From: Macrostomum hystrix
Lineage: Eukaryota > Platyhelminthes > Macrostomidae
Length of the DNA stretch: 64,000 nucleotides
Direction of reading: 5' to 3'
NCBI GenBank assembly: GCA_950097015.1
Contig: CATNEN010000001.1
Location: forward strand, 16,248,501 to 16,312,500
This document shows positions 22,101 through 33,377 of the stretch, piece by piece. Within the stretch, counting starts at the first letter, position 1, and each line of letters begins with the position of its first letter. Both the position numbers and the translations under genes were made by a program. The notes beneath the pieces were generated by a model. It ran no database searches, was not told the origin of the DNA, and was given only the letters and a program-made list of their open reading frames with translations.

Positions 22101-25100
22101 CAGTTTCTGAATGTGTCTCAGTTTCTGAAGGTGTCCTCAGTTTCTGAAGGTGTCCTCAGTTTCTGAAGGTGTCCTTCAGTTTCTGAAGCTGTCCATCAGT
22201 TTCGGAAGGTGTCCTCAGTTTCTGAAGGTGTCCTCAGTTTCTGAAGGTGTCCTCAGTTTCTGAAGGTGTCCTTCAGTTTCTGAAGCTGTCCATCAGTTTC
22301 TGAAGCTGTCCATCAGTTTCTGAAGCTGTCCATCAGTTTCTGAAGCTGTCCATCAGTTTCTGAAGTTGTCCATCAGTTTCTGAATGTGTCTCAGTTTCTG
22401 AAGGTGTCCTTCAGTTTCTGTTCTGAACAAACAGTACTTTAGCCGCATTTCCAGATGAAGCAAGTTGATTGTCAAGTTAAATTACCTCAGAAGGAATATT
22501 TAAGCTTCAGCTAACCTGTTTGTATCTGCAGATGCGATTCCATAAAATGACACAACTAATTCATTGCAGCTGCAGGCTTCAAAGATAATAGAGAAATGAC
22601 TAGAGACTAGATCACATGGCTTGGGAACACGCAGCTAATACAATAGTGAGTGCCCAACTAAAATATCAGCAGACAAGACTGCCCACTTGACTAAGTCAAT
22701 TTTCTAAATGCTTAGTGATAAAGATATCTCTAAATCTATAGATCTACTAGGACTAATAGGAATTTTGAATTACTGATTTGAACTTTCTCGTGCAGACACG
22801 GAAAATAAAATCCTCATGATACCCTTCACAGCAAGTCAAACAGGCAGGCTATATCTTGTCTAATAGGTAGACTATGTCATATCTAACAGGCACCTACTGC
22901 CATGTCTAACAGGCACCTATTGCCATGTCTAACAGGCACCCACTGCCATGTCTAACAGGCACCCACTGCCATGTCTAACAGGCACCCACTGCCATGTCTA
23001 ACAGGCACCCACTGTCATATCTAACAGGCACCTACTGCCATGTCTAACAGGCACCCACTGCCATGTCTAACAGGCACCTACTGTCATGTCTAACAGGCAC
23101 CCACTGCCATGTCTAACAGGGCATGTATAACAGGTTCTGTCTAACAGGTCATGTCTAACAGGTCATGTCTAACAGGTCCTGTCTAACAGATCTAACAGGT
23201 CTTGTCTAACAGGTCATGTCTAACACCTGCAGCAGTTTCACCTGCATGGTGGCGGCCGACTGCGTCATTAGCGCCAGGATGGACAGCAAGCCGAGGGTGA
23301 TTCTCGCTGGCACGGCCTTGTAGTCGATCCAGAATGAGATCCACGAGATGGTGACGATGAGAATCGACGGCAGGTAGGTATAGATAAGGTAGAATCCGAA
23401 TTTTCGCACCAATTTGAATTCCACAAACAGGCAGGCGAACTGGCCGGTTGAGTTGTAGGCCTTCTGGCAGCTGCTGGTGTTCACGGCGGGAATTTCAAAC
23501 TCGTTAAGCAGCATCTGCGGGTTCAGAGACACCGCCGGCTGGCTTGTCATCCACGCGAAGTCCAGCTCGCGCACTGAGAAGCCGTAGCTGCCGATTTCCA
23601 GCGGACAGAACTGCGTGTCCATGGGGAAGTTCCACAGCTGCGAATTGATTGGTTGGGCCCAATTTGAGTACACCTGGCCGAGTATGCCGAACATCTAAGC
23701 CTCATAAACCCCAGACCTAAACCTCTGAAATCCCAATCCTAAACCTTCTAAATCCCTGACCTAAACTTCCTATATCCCAAAACCAAAATTTCCTAAATCC
23801 CTGACCTTAATCTCCTAACTCCCATACCTAAACCTTCTAAATCCCTGACTAAACGTCCTAAATCCCTCACCTAAACGTCCTAAATCCGAGACCTAAACCT
23901 CATAAATCCCGGACCTAAACCTCCTAAATCCCGGACCTAAACCTCCGAAATCCCGAACCTAAACCTCCTAAATCCCTGACCTAAATCTCCTAACTCCCAT
24001 ACCTAAACCTTCTAAATCCCTGACTAAACCTCCTAAAACCCGGACCTAAACCTCCTAAATCCCGGACCTAAACCTCCTAAATCCCTGACCTAAACCTCCT
24101 AAATCCCGGACCTAAACCTCCTAAATCCCGGACCTAAACCTCCTAAATCCCTGACTAAACCTCCTAAATCCCGGACCTAAACCTCCTAAATCCCGGACCT
24201 AAACCTCCTAAATCCCTGACCTAAATCTCCTAAATCCCGGACCTAAACCTCCTAAATCCCGGACCTAAACCTCCGAAATCCCGAACCTAAACCTTCTAAA
24301 TCCCAGACTAAACGTCCTAAATCCCTGACCTAAACGTCCTAAATCCGAGACCTAAACCTCATAAATCCCAGACCTAAACCTCATAAATGCCAGACCTAAA
24401 CCTCAAGAACAAGCATCCTTTATTTCGTATCCCATAATCTATAATTGTGCTCCCAATTCGGCCCAAATCGTCATCACCAATTCATACTGATCATTTTGTG
24501 ATAACTCGACATTCGCACTTTAGAAACAAAAAGCGATGAATCAATTCGAACCAATGACCCTATCTGTGATTCGCTCCACAGAACCAAACCAGCGATATAT
24601 TAAATCCCAACTGAGATAGCTAATCCCACAAATCTCGGTTAGTCGAAACTGATTGATGAGTTTCTTCCTGCAGCCGAATGAGCACTGCTTGGGAACACAA
24701 TGTACCAACAGGGAGGGTGGACAGAAAGTGCGAATTCGCGAGATTTTCTGATGCAGCCTCCGTGACAAAAATTGTCGAAAACTCAATTTATCAGTTATAT
24801 ACGCATTCTAAAGACTAGTAGTGCTTCGCTGCCCATTTTTCCTTCCAGCGTTTGAAATTTTCAAAACATTTAGTCTCATGAAAATTTCACATTTCATTGG
24901 CTCCATATTACTTTGTGAATAAGACTCTCTGCTTATCACTCTCTCCTCATCACTCTCTCCTCACCACTCTCTCCTCATCACTCTCTCCTCATCACTCTCT
25001 CCTCATCACTCTCTCCTCATCACTCTCTCCTCATCACTCTCTCCTCGTCACTCTCTCCTCATCACTCTCTCCTCATCACTCTCTCCTCATCACTCTCTGC

Positions 25101-28100
25101 TTATCACTCTCTCCTCATCACTCTCTCCTCATCACTCTCTCCTCATCACTCTCTACTCATCACTCTCTCCTCATCACTCTCTCCTCGTCACTCTATCCTC
25201 ATCACTCTCTCCTCATCACTCTCTCCTCATCACTCTATCCTCATCACTCTCTACTCATCACTCTCTCCACATCACTCTCTCCTCATCACTCTCTCCTCAT
25301 CACTCTCTCCTCATCACTCTCTCCTCATCACTCTCTCCTGGTCACTCTCTCCTCGTCACTCTCTCCTTGTCACTCTCTCTGCCTAATCCTCCATACCCCC
25401 TCCCTAATCCTCCATTCTCCCCTCTCTAATCCTCTATTCTCCCCTCCCTAATCCTCCATTCTCCCCTCCCTAATCCACCATTCTCCCCTCCCTAATCCTC
25501 CATTCTCCACTCGCTAATCCTCCATAACCCCTCCCTAATCCTCCATTCTCCACTCGCTAATCCTCCATTCTCCACTCCCTAATCCTCCATTCTCCCCTCA
25601 CTAATCCACCATTTTCCTTTCCCATTATCCTCGGATAGAAGGCTTGGGGGCTTGTCGTGCAATTTACGCCCTTGAGGGCCAACCTGAGTAAGTGTGTGAT
25701 CAGGGGTCAGCGGAATGGGCAGAATTGCCTCCTCGCTGGCTGCGGGTCTAGTGTCACCAAATGATGCGCCTGCAGCCCCCTTCAAAAATCACCATCATAA
25801 TCGAATTTTGTCAGCCTGACCTGCATGGGGCAAGACAGTTTAACCGTGAGCTTCTGCGAGAATGTGATGGAACCGTCGTGCTGCAGCCAGATCAGGTAGT
25901 TGGGCGTTGTGATCTCGTGCAGGAAGCCGTACTTTGAGTTGCGAAAGAACAAGTCTGGAATCCAGATCTGCTCCTTCAGGTAGCTCAGGCTGATTGTGTG
26001 CTGATAGCCAGTGAACTGCAGGCGCGGGTCCACCCACCGCTGCCGCAGCATCATGTCGATGGTGTAGTCCATGTCGATGACGCTGATGCTGCCGAAGCTC
26101 TGCACGTACATGTTGACCTCCACCACCGTGGGACCGCCTGTTCTGGTGGGCCTGCGGAGGGGGCAGTTGCGGGTCTGACCCAGTGATCACTGCCCAACCC
26201 TCTGTGCCCCTCTAGCCGCCTCTACAACTGCTGTGACTGTGTGCAACCCTTTTGAGTGAGAGCTACAAATGCCTGAGCTGTGGCACCCATTTATAATTAA
26301 TGGCTAGGCTTGAATCCTACCGATAAATCTCTTGCAACCATTATTCGTCTGTTAAAATAATTTCACACCTGACTAGCTCTCTACCTAACTCTACCCCTCC
26401 CTACCCAATTCTACCTCTCACTACTCAATTCTACCTCTTTCTACCCAATTCTACCCCTCTCTACCCAATTCTACCTCTCACTACTCAATTCTACCCCTCT
26501 CTACCCAATTCTACCCCTCTCTACCCAATTCTACCCCTCTCTACCCAATTCTACCCCTCTCTACCCAATTCTACCTCTCACTACCCAATTCTACCCCTCT
26601 CTACCCAATTCTACCCCTCTCTACCCAATTCTACCCCTCTCTACCCAATTCTACCCCTCTCTACCCAATTCTACCCCTCTCTACCCAATTCTACCTCTCA
26701 CTACCCAATTCTACCCCTCTCTACCCAATTCTACCCCTCTCTACCCAATTCTACCCCTCTCTACCCAATTCTACCTCTCACTACCCAGCTCTACCCCAAT
26801 CAACCCAATTCTACCTCTCACTACTCAATTCTACCCCTCTTTACCCAATTCTATCAATCTCTACCTAACTCTACAACTCTCAACCCTACTCTACCCCTCT
26901 CTACCCCATATCCCCACTGTACCACTCTACCCCACTCTACCCCACTGTAACTAACTTTCTACACATTCCCTTCCCTTTTTATACGTAATATTTTACTAAG
27001 CTCAAACAGCTGTATAAACTGAAATATTTTCTGGACCAGGTGAATTCTCTGTAATTGACGGACGCGGAAGACACTGGGCAAATCAAGTGCAAATCTTTCT
27101 ATTCAGTCAGCAATCAGTGAGACCAGGCAGATAATTACACTTCCATACTTTTGAGCTCACAGACAAGACCCACAGCTAACCACGAAAAGTACTCCAGGTC
27201 GTAAATAAAAAATAATTTACATGAGTATGTGTGAAAATTATAACATGTCTCTTCGAAGAACATTTCTGCTGATTCTGGCTTTTGTGAGGCTAAGTGGACT
27301 CGAGGCGCTAGTCTACTCACAATTAATTCATAACTACCTGACTTGCCGATTGTAGCTGAAATGACAAAATCAGAGTTGAGCGACAATGCAGTTCTGCTGT
27401 TTAATCAGCCATGAGTAAGGTGCCATTGTTCTTAAGCACTGGGGTTTGACAATAAACTGCTTCTATCTACTAGAATGCAAATTTGTGAAACTAACAAGAC
27501 AATAGACAGTCAGACAATAGTAAGTACTGCTAGTATTTCATGATGGTCGGAATAGGATTTCAGGGAAGTGGGAAAGACACGCGATTTCATAGAATTAGGA
27601 ATGGAATTTCTAAGAATATTAGGAATAGGATTTCATAGAATATTAGGAATGGGATTTCATAGAATTAGGAATGGGATTTCAAAGAATATTAGGAATTGGA
27701 TTTCATAGAATTAGGAATGGGATTTCATAGAATATTAGGAATGGGATTTCATATAATTAGGGAATGGGATTTCATATAATTAAGGAATGGGATTTCAAAG
27801 AATATTAGGAATGGGATTTCAAAGAATATTAGGAATGGGATTTCATATAATTAGGAATGGGATTTCATAGTGGTGTGATTGGGATTTTTAGAGGTGGGAT
27901 GGGGTTCCATGGAATTACGCTAGCACGAATAAGATGTGATGGAAGTGGCAGTGGGACACGCAGTTTGTCGACAAAATCCCAAATCCCAAATCGCGACATT
28001 ATTCCGTCCTAGGCGAAGGCGGCACACAATAGCTTGAGGTCAATTGTGAGTCCTTAGTCCAGCTCTCATTGGAATATATCCCAAATACACTCAAGCGACG

Positions 28101-31100
28101 CAGCCATATTGACTCAACCAACTCTGCTCAAACAGGTCGTGTATGACAACTCGCACTCCCTGCTCAGAGTTGCCCCGTAGACTTTCCCCACTGTCTGTCT
28201 CACACTTTAGCAGCCGCGGACACAAGGACACGAGTGCTCAGACTATTGTACTGAGCCTAGCCTTCAGAGCGGGGCTGGTTATTGTCAGAGAACCCGAACG
28301 AAGACACAGCTTGCAGAGGCTCGCTTAAACTTTTGCTATCGATCAAAATCCAGCGACAGAAAAAGAGAACTGCGAATGAAAATATAGAAACTCCGCGCCA
28401 GTGGAGCTGCTGCTTGCACTATTCAAATGAAATCTGAGAAGCTCACTCTTCTTCTGCGCTCAAGGTTTGCTCAAGGGATCAACAAACTCAAATCTGACTG
28501 TTCCGCCTGCTCATACGAGCCGTAAACTGCTCATGTTAACTGAGCATTAAAAAGCCACATTGTTATAGAGATGTGACCTGACACATATAGGTTAGCACTT
28601 CTGTATCCTCTGTCTACTCATCTTCTGCGCTGGCAGTACCGTCTCACCCTTCTCCCTCTTTGCCGTCTCCCACTCTCCCATCTCCCACTCTCCCATCTCC
28701 CAATCTCCCATCTCCCACTCTCCCATCTCCCACTCTCCCATATCCCACTCTCCCATCTCCCATCTCCAACTCTCCCATATCCCACTCTCCCATATCCCAA
28801 TCTCCCATCTCCCATCTCCCATCTCCCATCTCCCACTCTCCCATATCCCACTCTCCCATCTACCTCCCTCCATCTCCCTCTCTCCCATCTCCCACTCTCC
28901 CGTCTCTCTCTCTCCGATCTCCCACTCTCCCATCTCCCTCTCTCCCATCTCCCTCTCTCCCATCTCCCTCGCTCCCATCTCTCTCTCCTATCTCCCTCTC
29001 TCCCATCTCCCACTCTCATACTCTCTTCTATCTCTCACTCTCCCATCTCCTCTCTTCCATCTCCCACTCTCCCATCTCCTCTCTCCCATCTCCCACTCTC
29101 CCACCTCCCTCTCTCCCATCTCCCACTCTCCCACCTCCCTCTCTCCCATCTCCCACTCTCCCACTCTCCTATCTCCCTCTCTCCCATCTCCCTCTCTCCC
29201 ATCTCCCACTCTCCCACTCTCCCACTCTCCCACTCTCCTATCTCCCTCTCTCCCATCTCCCACTCTCCCACTCTTCCATCTCCCTCTCTCCCATCTCCCA
29301 CTCTCCCATCTCCCTCTCTCCCATCTCCCACTCTCCCATCTCCCTCTCTCCCATCTCCCACTCTCCCATCTCCCTCTCTCCCATCTCCCATCTCCCTCTC
29401 TCCTATCTCCCTCTCTCCCATCTCCCTCTCTCCCATCTCCCACTCTCCCACTCTCCCACTCTCCTATCTCCTATCTCCCACTCTCCCACTCTCCCATCTC
29501 CCTCTCTCCCATCTCCCTCTCTCCCATCTCCCACTCTCCCATCTCCCACTCTCCCATCTCCTCTCTCCCATCTCCCACTCTCCTATCTCCTCTCTTCCAT
29601 CTCCCACTCTCCCATCTCCTCTCTCCCATCTCCCACTCTCCTATCTCCCTCTCTCCCATCTCCCACTCTCCTATCTCCCTCTCTCCCATCTCCCACTCTC
29701 CCTCTCTCCTATCTCCCTCTCTCCCATCTCCCTCTCTCCTATCTCCCTCTCTCCCATCTCCCACTCTCCTATCTCCCTCTCTCCCATCTCCCACTCTCCT
29801 ATGTCCCTCTCTCTCATCTCCCACTCTCCTATCTCCCTCTCTCCCATCTCCCACTCTCCTATCTCCCTCTCTCCCATCTCCCTCTCTCCCATCTCCCACT
29901 CTCCTACTCTCCTATCTCCCTCTCTCCCATCTCCCTCTCTCCCATCTCACACTCTCCCACTCTCCTATCTCCCTCTCTCCCATCTTCCACTCTCCTATCT
30001 CCCTCTCTCCCATCTCCCACTCTCCCACTCTCCCATCTCCCTCTCTCCCATCTTCCACTCTCCTATCTCCCACTCTCCCATCTCCCTCTCTCCCATCTCC
30101 CACTCTCCCATCTCCCTCTCTCCCATCTCCCACTCTCCCATCTCCCTCTCTCCCATCTCCCTCTTCTATCTCCCTCTCTTCCATCTCCCTCTTCTATTTC
30201 CCTCTCTTCCATCTCTCCCACTCTCATACTCTCTTCTATCTCCCTCTCTCCCATCTCCCTCTCTCCCATCTCACACTCTCCCACTCTCCCATCTCCCTCT
30301 CTCCCATCTTCCACTCTCCTATCTCCCTCTCTCCCATCTCCCACTCTCCCACTCTCCCATCTCCCTCTCTCCCATCTTCCACTCTCCTATCTCCCACTCT
30401 CCCATCTCCCTCTCTCCCATCTCCCACTCTCCCATCTCCCTCTCTCCCATCTCCCACTCTCCCATCTCCCTCTCTCCCATCTCCCTCTTCTATCTCCCTC
30501 TCTTCCATCTCCCTCTTCTATTTCCCTCTCTTCCATCTCTCCCACTCTCATACTCTCTTCTATCTCCCACTCTCCCATCTCCCACTCTGCTATCTCCGTC
30601 TCTCCCTATCTCTGAGCGTGAGAGTGACATACTGTGTAATAGTGAGAGACAGACTCAGGGAGTGAGAGGCGCAGTGAGAAAGTCAGAAATTAATAAAACA
30701 GACGATATTTTCCGGCAAGAGCAAATAAAATGTTAAATTACAGAATTCAAATCCTGTAGCCTGCAATTTCTTCGAGAAATGTAAACCCCTCAGAAGAAGG
30801 GTTGAAAATCGATCAGCCAAATTGGCTCTCGTGTTACTGCAGTCGGGCATGACACAGGAACCCATAAGAATTCTAAGAACCCACAGCCTACAGACTGCAG
30901 TCTCATTTCACTCTTGTCCAATCCAAATTAGGAGAATTTTGAATTTTGAGCACACAAGTGAAGGACATTTTCAAGCAAAGTTTTTTAACACTGACAAGTG
31001 AAGGCGTTACTGTGAAGGCCCGATTCAAATTGGCGCCATTGTCAACTGAATGATAACAAAAGACTAGATATTTCAAACTGGCGCCATTGTCAACTGAATG

Positions 31101-33377
31101 ATAACAAAAGACTAGATATTTCAAATTGGCGCCATTGTCAACTGAATGATAACAAAAGACTAGATATTTCAAACTGGCGCCATTGTCAACTGAATGATAA
31201 CAAAAGACTAGATATTTCAAATTGGCGCCATTGTCAACTGAATGATAACAAAAGACTAGATATTTCAAACTGGCGCCATTGTCAACTGAATGATAACAAA
31301 AGACTAGATATTTCAAACTGGCGCCATGCATTGTCAACTGAATGATAACAAAAGACTAGATATTTCAAATTGGCGCCATGCATTGTCAACTGAATGATAA
31401 CAAAAGACTAGATATTTCAAACTGGCGCCATTGTCAACTGAATGATAACAAAAGACTAGATATTTCAAACTGGCGCCATTGTCAACTGAATGATAACAAA
31501 AGACTAGATATTTCAAATTGGCGCCATTGTCAACTGAATGATAACAAAAGACTAGATATTTCAAACTGGCGCCATTGTCAACTGAATGATAACAAAAGAC
31601 TAGATATTTCAAATTGGCGCCATTGTCAACTGAATGATAACAAAAGACTAGATATTTCAAACTGGCGCCATTGTCAACTGAATGATAACAAAAGACTAGA
31701 TATTTCAAACTGGCGCCATGCATTGTCAACTGAATGATAACAAAAGACTAGATATTTCAAACTGGCGCCATTGTCAACTGAATGATAACAAAAGACTAGA
31801 TATTTCAAACTGGCGCCATTGTCAACTGAATGATAACAAAAGACTAGATATTTCAAATTGGCGCCATTGTCAACTGAATGATAACAAAAGACTAGATATT
31901 TCAAACTGGCGCCATTGTCAACTGAATGATAACAAAAGACTAGATATTTCAAATTGGCGCCATTGTCAACTGAATGATAACAAAAGACTAGATATTTCAA
32001 ACTGGCGCCATTGTCAACTGAATGATAACAAAAGACTAGATATTTCAAACTGGCGCCATTGTCAACTGAATGATAACAAAAGACTAGATATTTCAAATTG
32101 GCGCCATTGTCAACTGAATGATAACAAAAGACTAGATATTTCAAACTGGCGCCATTGTCAACTGAATGATAACAAAAGACTAGATATTTCAAACTGGCGC
32201 CATTGTCAACTGAATGATAACAAAAGACTAGATATTTCAAATTGGCGCCATTGTCAACTGAATGATAACAAAAGACTAGATATTTCAAACTGGCGCCATT
32301 GTCAACTGAATGATAACAAAAGACTAGATATTTCAAATTGGCGCCATTGTCAACTGAATGATAACAAAAGACTAGATATTTCAAACTGGCGCCATTGTCA
32401 ACTGAATGATAACAAAAGACTAGATATTTTCACGCTATATTATTTAAGAAATTTACGAGCTAGAATCTAGGAAATGTGTTCGTCAGAATCTTAAAAACAC
32501 TTAAATGAAAACAATTCTGTAGAGATTTTCTATCCAGACTTTAAATATAAATTATTTTGCTATCTGAAAAATTTAATCGAAAAAAAATCAAAATGAATGG
32601 CTTTGAAAAGTCGAGTCGTCTCAAAGCATTGAGTAAAAGCCCAAGAATGGTGCGGGTAGTGAAAAGAGAAGAACTCGTGTTGCGTAGGTGAGGGCCATTT
32701 TAAAAAGAGTGACACTGCGAAGAGAGTGGCATTATATAGAGAGTGACGCAGTGAAGAGACAGTGATATTGTAAACTGAGTGAAATTGTGAGGACAGTGAC
32801 ATTGTGAAGATCTTCCACTCTCCTATCTCCCGTCTCCCACTCTCACTCTCCCATCTTCCATTCTCCCATCTCCCTCTCTCCCATCTCCCACTCTCCAGTG
32901 ACATTTGTAAAGAGAGAGAGAGTGACATTGTTAAAAGAGAGAGAGTGACATTGTTAAAAGAGAGAGTGACATTGTTAAAAGAGAGAGAGTGACATTGTTA
33001 AAAGAGAGCTCGTGGCATTGTGAAAGTGAATTGGTGAGCTTTAAAGAGAGAGTGACATCAATGGCAGCAGCAGGCAATGCTCCAGCCAGGCCTTACCTGT
33101 GATGGTTATCATAGTTCTCGAGTAGCACGTGAGCAATCTGCTCGATGGTCAGATTTTCGGAGATTCTCAGCGGCACAGTGGGATCTCGGGGCCGGGACGG
33201 CGCCGGGGCAGAGTCGGCAGATTTGAATCGATCAACAACGACTGTGGACTTTCTGCCGGAACTCCTGCCTAGTCGTAGGGCTTGCGGCGGCTGGGCTGAG
33301 CAGTATGCTGCTGCTAGAAGCAGCCACAGCACCGGCAGCAACTGGCTGAGCTGGCACAGTTTCACCTTAGTGCTCAT
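19173..33377 (-). CDS. Cys-loop ligand-gated chloride channel (glycine/glutamate-receptor-like), 5 exons
   Basis: Minus-strand exons: 33377-33097, 26151-25821, 23637-23242, 20154-19952 (donor uncertain; 19922 also keeps phase) and 19530-19173. They join in frame to ~522 aa. A signal peptide (LLPVLWLLLAAAYCSA) precedes the ligand-binding domain (LLENYDNHHR across the exon 1/2 join, VVEVNMYVQSFGSIS, IWIPDLFFRNSK). The Cys-loop is C201-x13-C215, completed across the exon 2/3 join. A second Cys pair C261/C273 around QKAYNSTGQFA is the glycine/glutamate-receptor hallmark. TM1 is about 285-308; PAR (314-316) before M2 marks anion selectivity; TM3 is about 348-371; TM4 (GFLAFNLVYW) is at the C-terminus. 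The M3-M4 loop is Gln-rich and acidic. M2 has Leu, not the usual Thr, at 6'. It should form a plasma-membrane pentamer; the ligand cannot be read from sequence. Confidence 0.9.
19735..19782 (-). repeat. tRNA-derived SINE fragment in the last channel intron
   Basis: Read on the minus strand, it contains a B-box-like GGTTCGATTCCTGACTCC preceded by GTGTCGGAC. It resembles the second SINE type at about 56595-56815. Only the B-box region remains. Confidence 0.45.
21516..22425. repeat. ~20-bp minisatellite in channel intron 3
   Basis: About 44 copies of a unit like CAGTTTCTGAAGGTGTCCTT, with 18- to 21-bp length variants. A GAAGCTGTCCAT variant is clustered in blocks, showing local re-amplification. 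Confidence 0.85.
22855..23220. repeat. ~23-bp minisatellite with GTCTAACAGG core, channel intron 3
   Basis: The unit is CATGTCTAACAGGCACC plus CACTGC, about 11 copies. It is followed by degenerate GTCTAACAGGT copies that run to within about 20 bp of the exon 3 donor at 23241. Confidence 0.85.
23700..24412. repeat. ~22-bp minisatellite in channel intron 2
   Basis: About 32 copies of a unit like ACCTAAACCTCCTAAATCCC plus GG, beginning about 60 bp from the exon 3 acceptor. Confidence 0.85.
24925..25380. repeat. 14-bp minisatellite CACTCTCTCCTCAT, channel intron 2
   Basis: About 32 copies of CACTCTCTCCTCAT, with CTGCTTAT, CTACTCAT and CTCCTCGT variants. The long open frame here is a product of the repeat. 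Confidence 0.85.
25384..25612. repeat. ~20-bp minisatellite in channel intron 2
   Basis: About 11 copies of CTAATCCTCCATTCTCCCCT-like units, directly next to the 14-bp array. Confidence 0.75.
25624..25790 (+). mobile_element. 5'-truncated copy of SINE family 1 in channel intron 2
   Basis: It carries the 3' half of the SINE seen at 53.9, 56.3 and 58.7 kb: GAAGGCTTGGGGGCTTGTCG, then TTTACGCCCTTGAGGGC, then GGCAGAATTGCCTCCTCGC and CTAGTGTCACCAAATGATG. The tRNA-like head is missing and part of the middle is deleted. Confidence 0.75.
26375..26945. repeat. 20-bp minisatellite CTACCCAATTCTACCCCTCT, channel intron 1
   Basis: About 27 copies, with a CTCTCA variant unit spaced at intervals (a hint of a higher-order period). 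Confidence 0.85.
27590..27885. repeat. ~17/24-bp minisatellite in channel intron 1
   Basis: Copies of GGAATGGGATTTCATAGAAT, with or without an ATTA extension, about 13 units. Confidence 0.75.
28660..30605. repeat. ~1.95-kb polypyrimidine minisatellite, channel intron 1
   Basis: A nearly pure C/T plus-strand array of 15-bp units CCATCTCCCTCTCTC and CCATCTCCCACTCTC, arranged in longer blocks. A block of about 320 bp around 29.9-30.2 kb recurs almost unchanged at about 30.24-30.55 kb. A small related patch lies at 32817-32897. The strand asymmetry means long open frames on both strands (Ser/Pro/Leu on plus, Gly/Arg/Glu on minus). These are not proteins. Confidence 0.9.
31028..32428. repeat. 48-bp satellite array, ~29 copies, channel intron 1
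   Basis: The unit begins ATTGTCAACTGAATGATAAC and ends ATATTTCAAAYTGGCGCC, 48 bp. Copies are almost identical, differing mainly at one C/T site. Three junctions carry a 4-bp insertion (GCGCCATGCATTG) near 31325, 31377 and 31717. Because 48 is divisible by three, both strands read as 16-residue repeats, but the array lies inside an intron. Confidence 0.92.
32895..33058. repeat. short GTGACATTGTTAAAAGAGAG repeats next to channel exon 1
   Basis: Four or five copies of an ~22-bp unit, GTGACATTGTTAAAAGAGAG with GA-length variation, ending about 40 bp from the exon 1 donor. Looser GTGACA-type copies extend back to about 32700. Confidence 0.65.

Noticed and set aside
24541-24786. 81-aa minus-strand frame
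   Set aside because: Lies inside channel intron 2 with no family match and no need in the gene model.
28592-30736. Very long Ser/Pro/Leu and Gly/Arg/Glu open frames on both strands
   Set aside because: They are translations of a C/T minisatellite inside an intron of the channel gene, open on both strands and in several frames.
31028-32428. CRISPR-like regular repeats
   Set aside because: There are no unique spacers between units. The DNA is eukaryotic and the array is a simple tandem satellite.
30903-32470. Long frames made of 16-residue repeats
   Set aside because: The 48-bp satellite has a period divisible by three, so frames stay open by arithmetic. The array is intronic.
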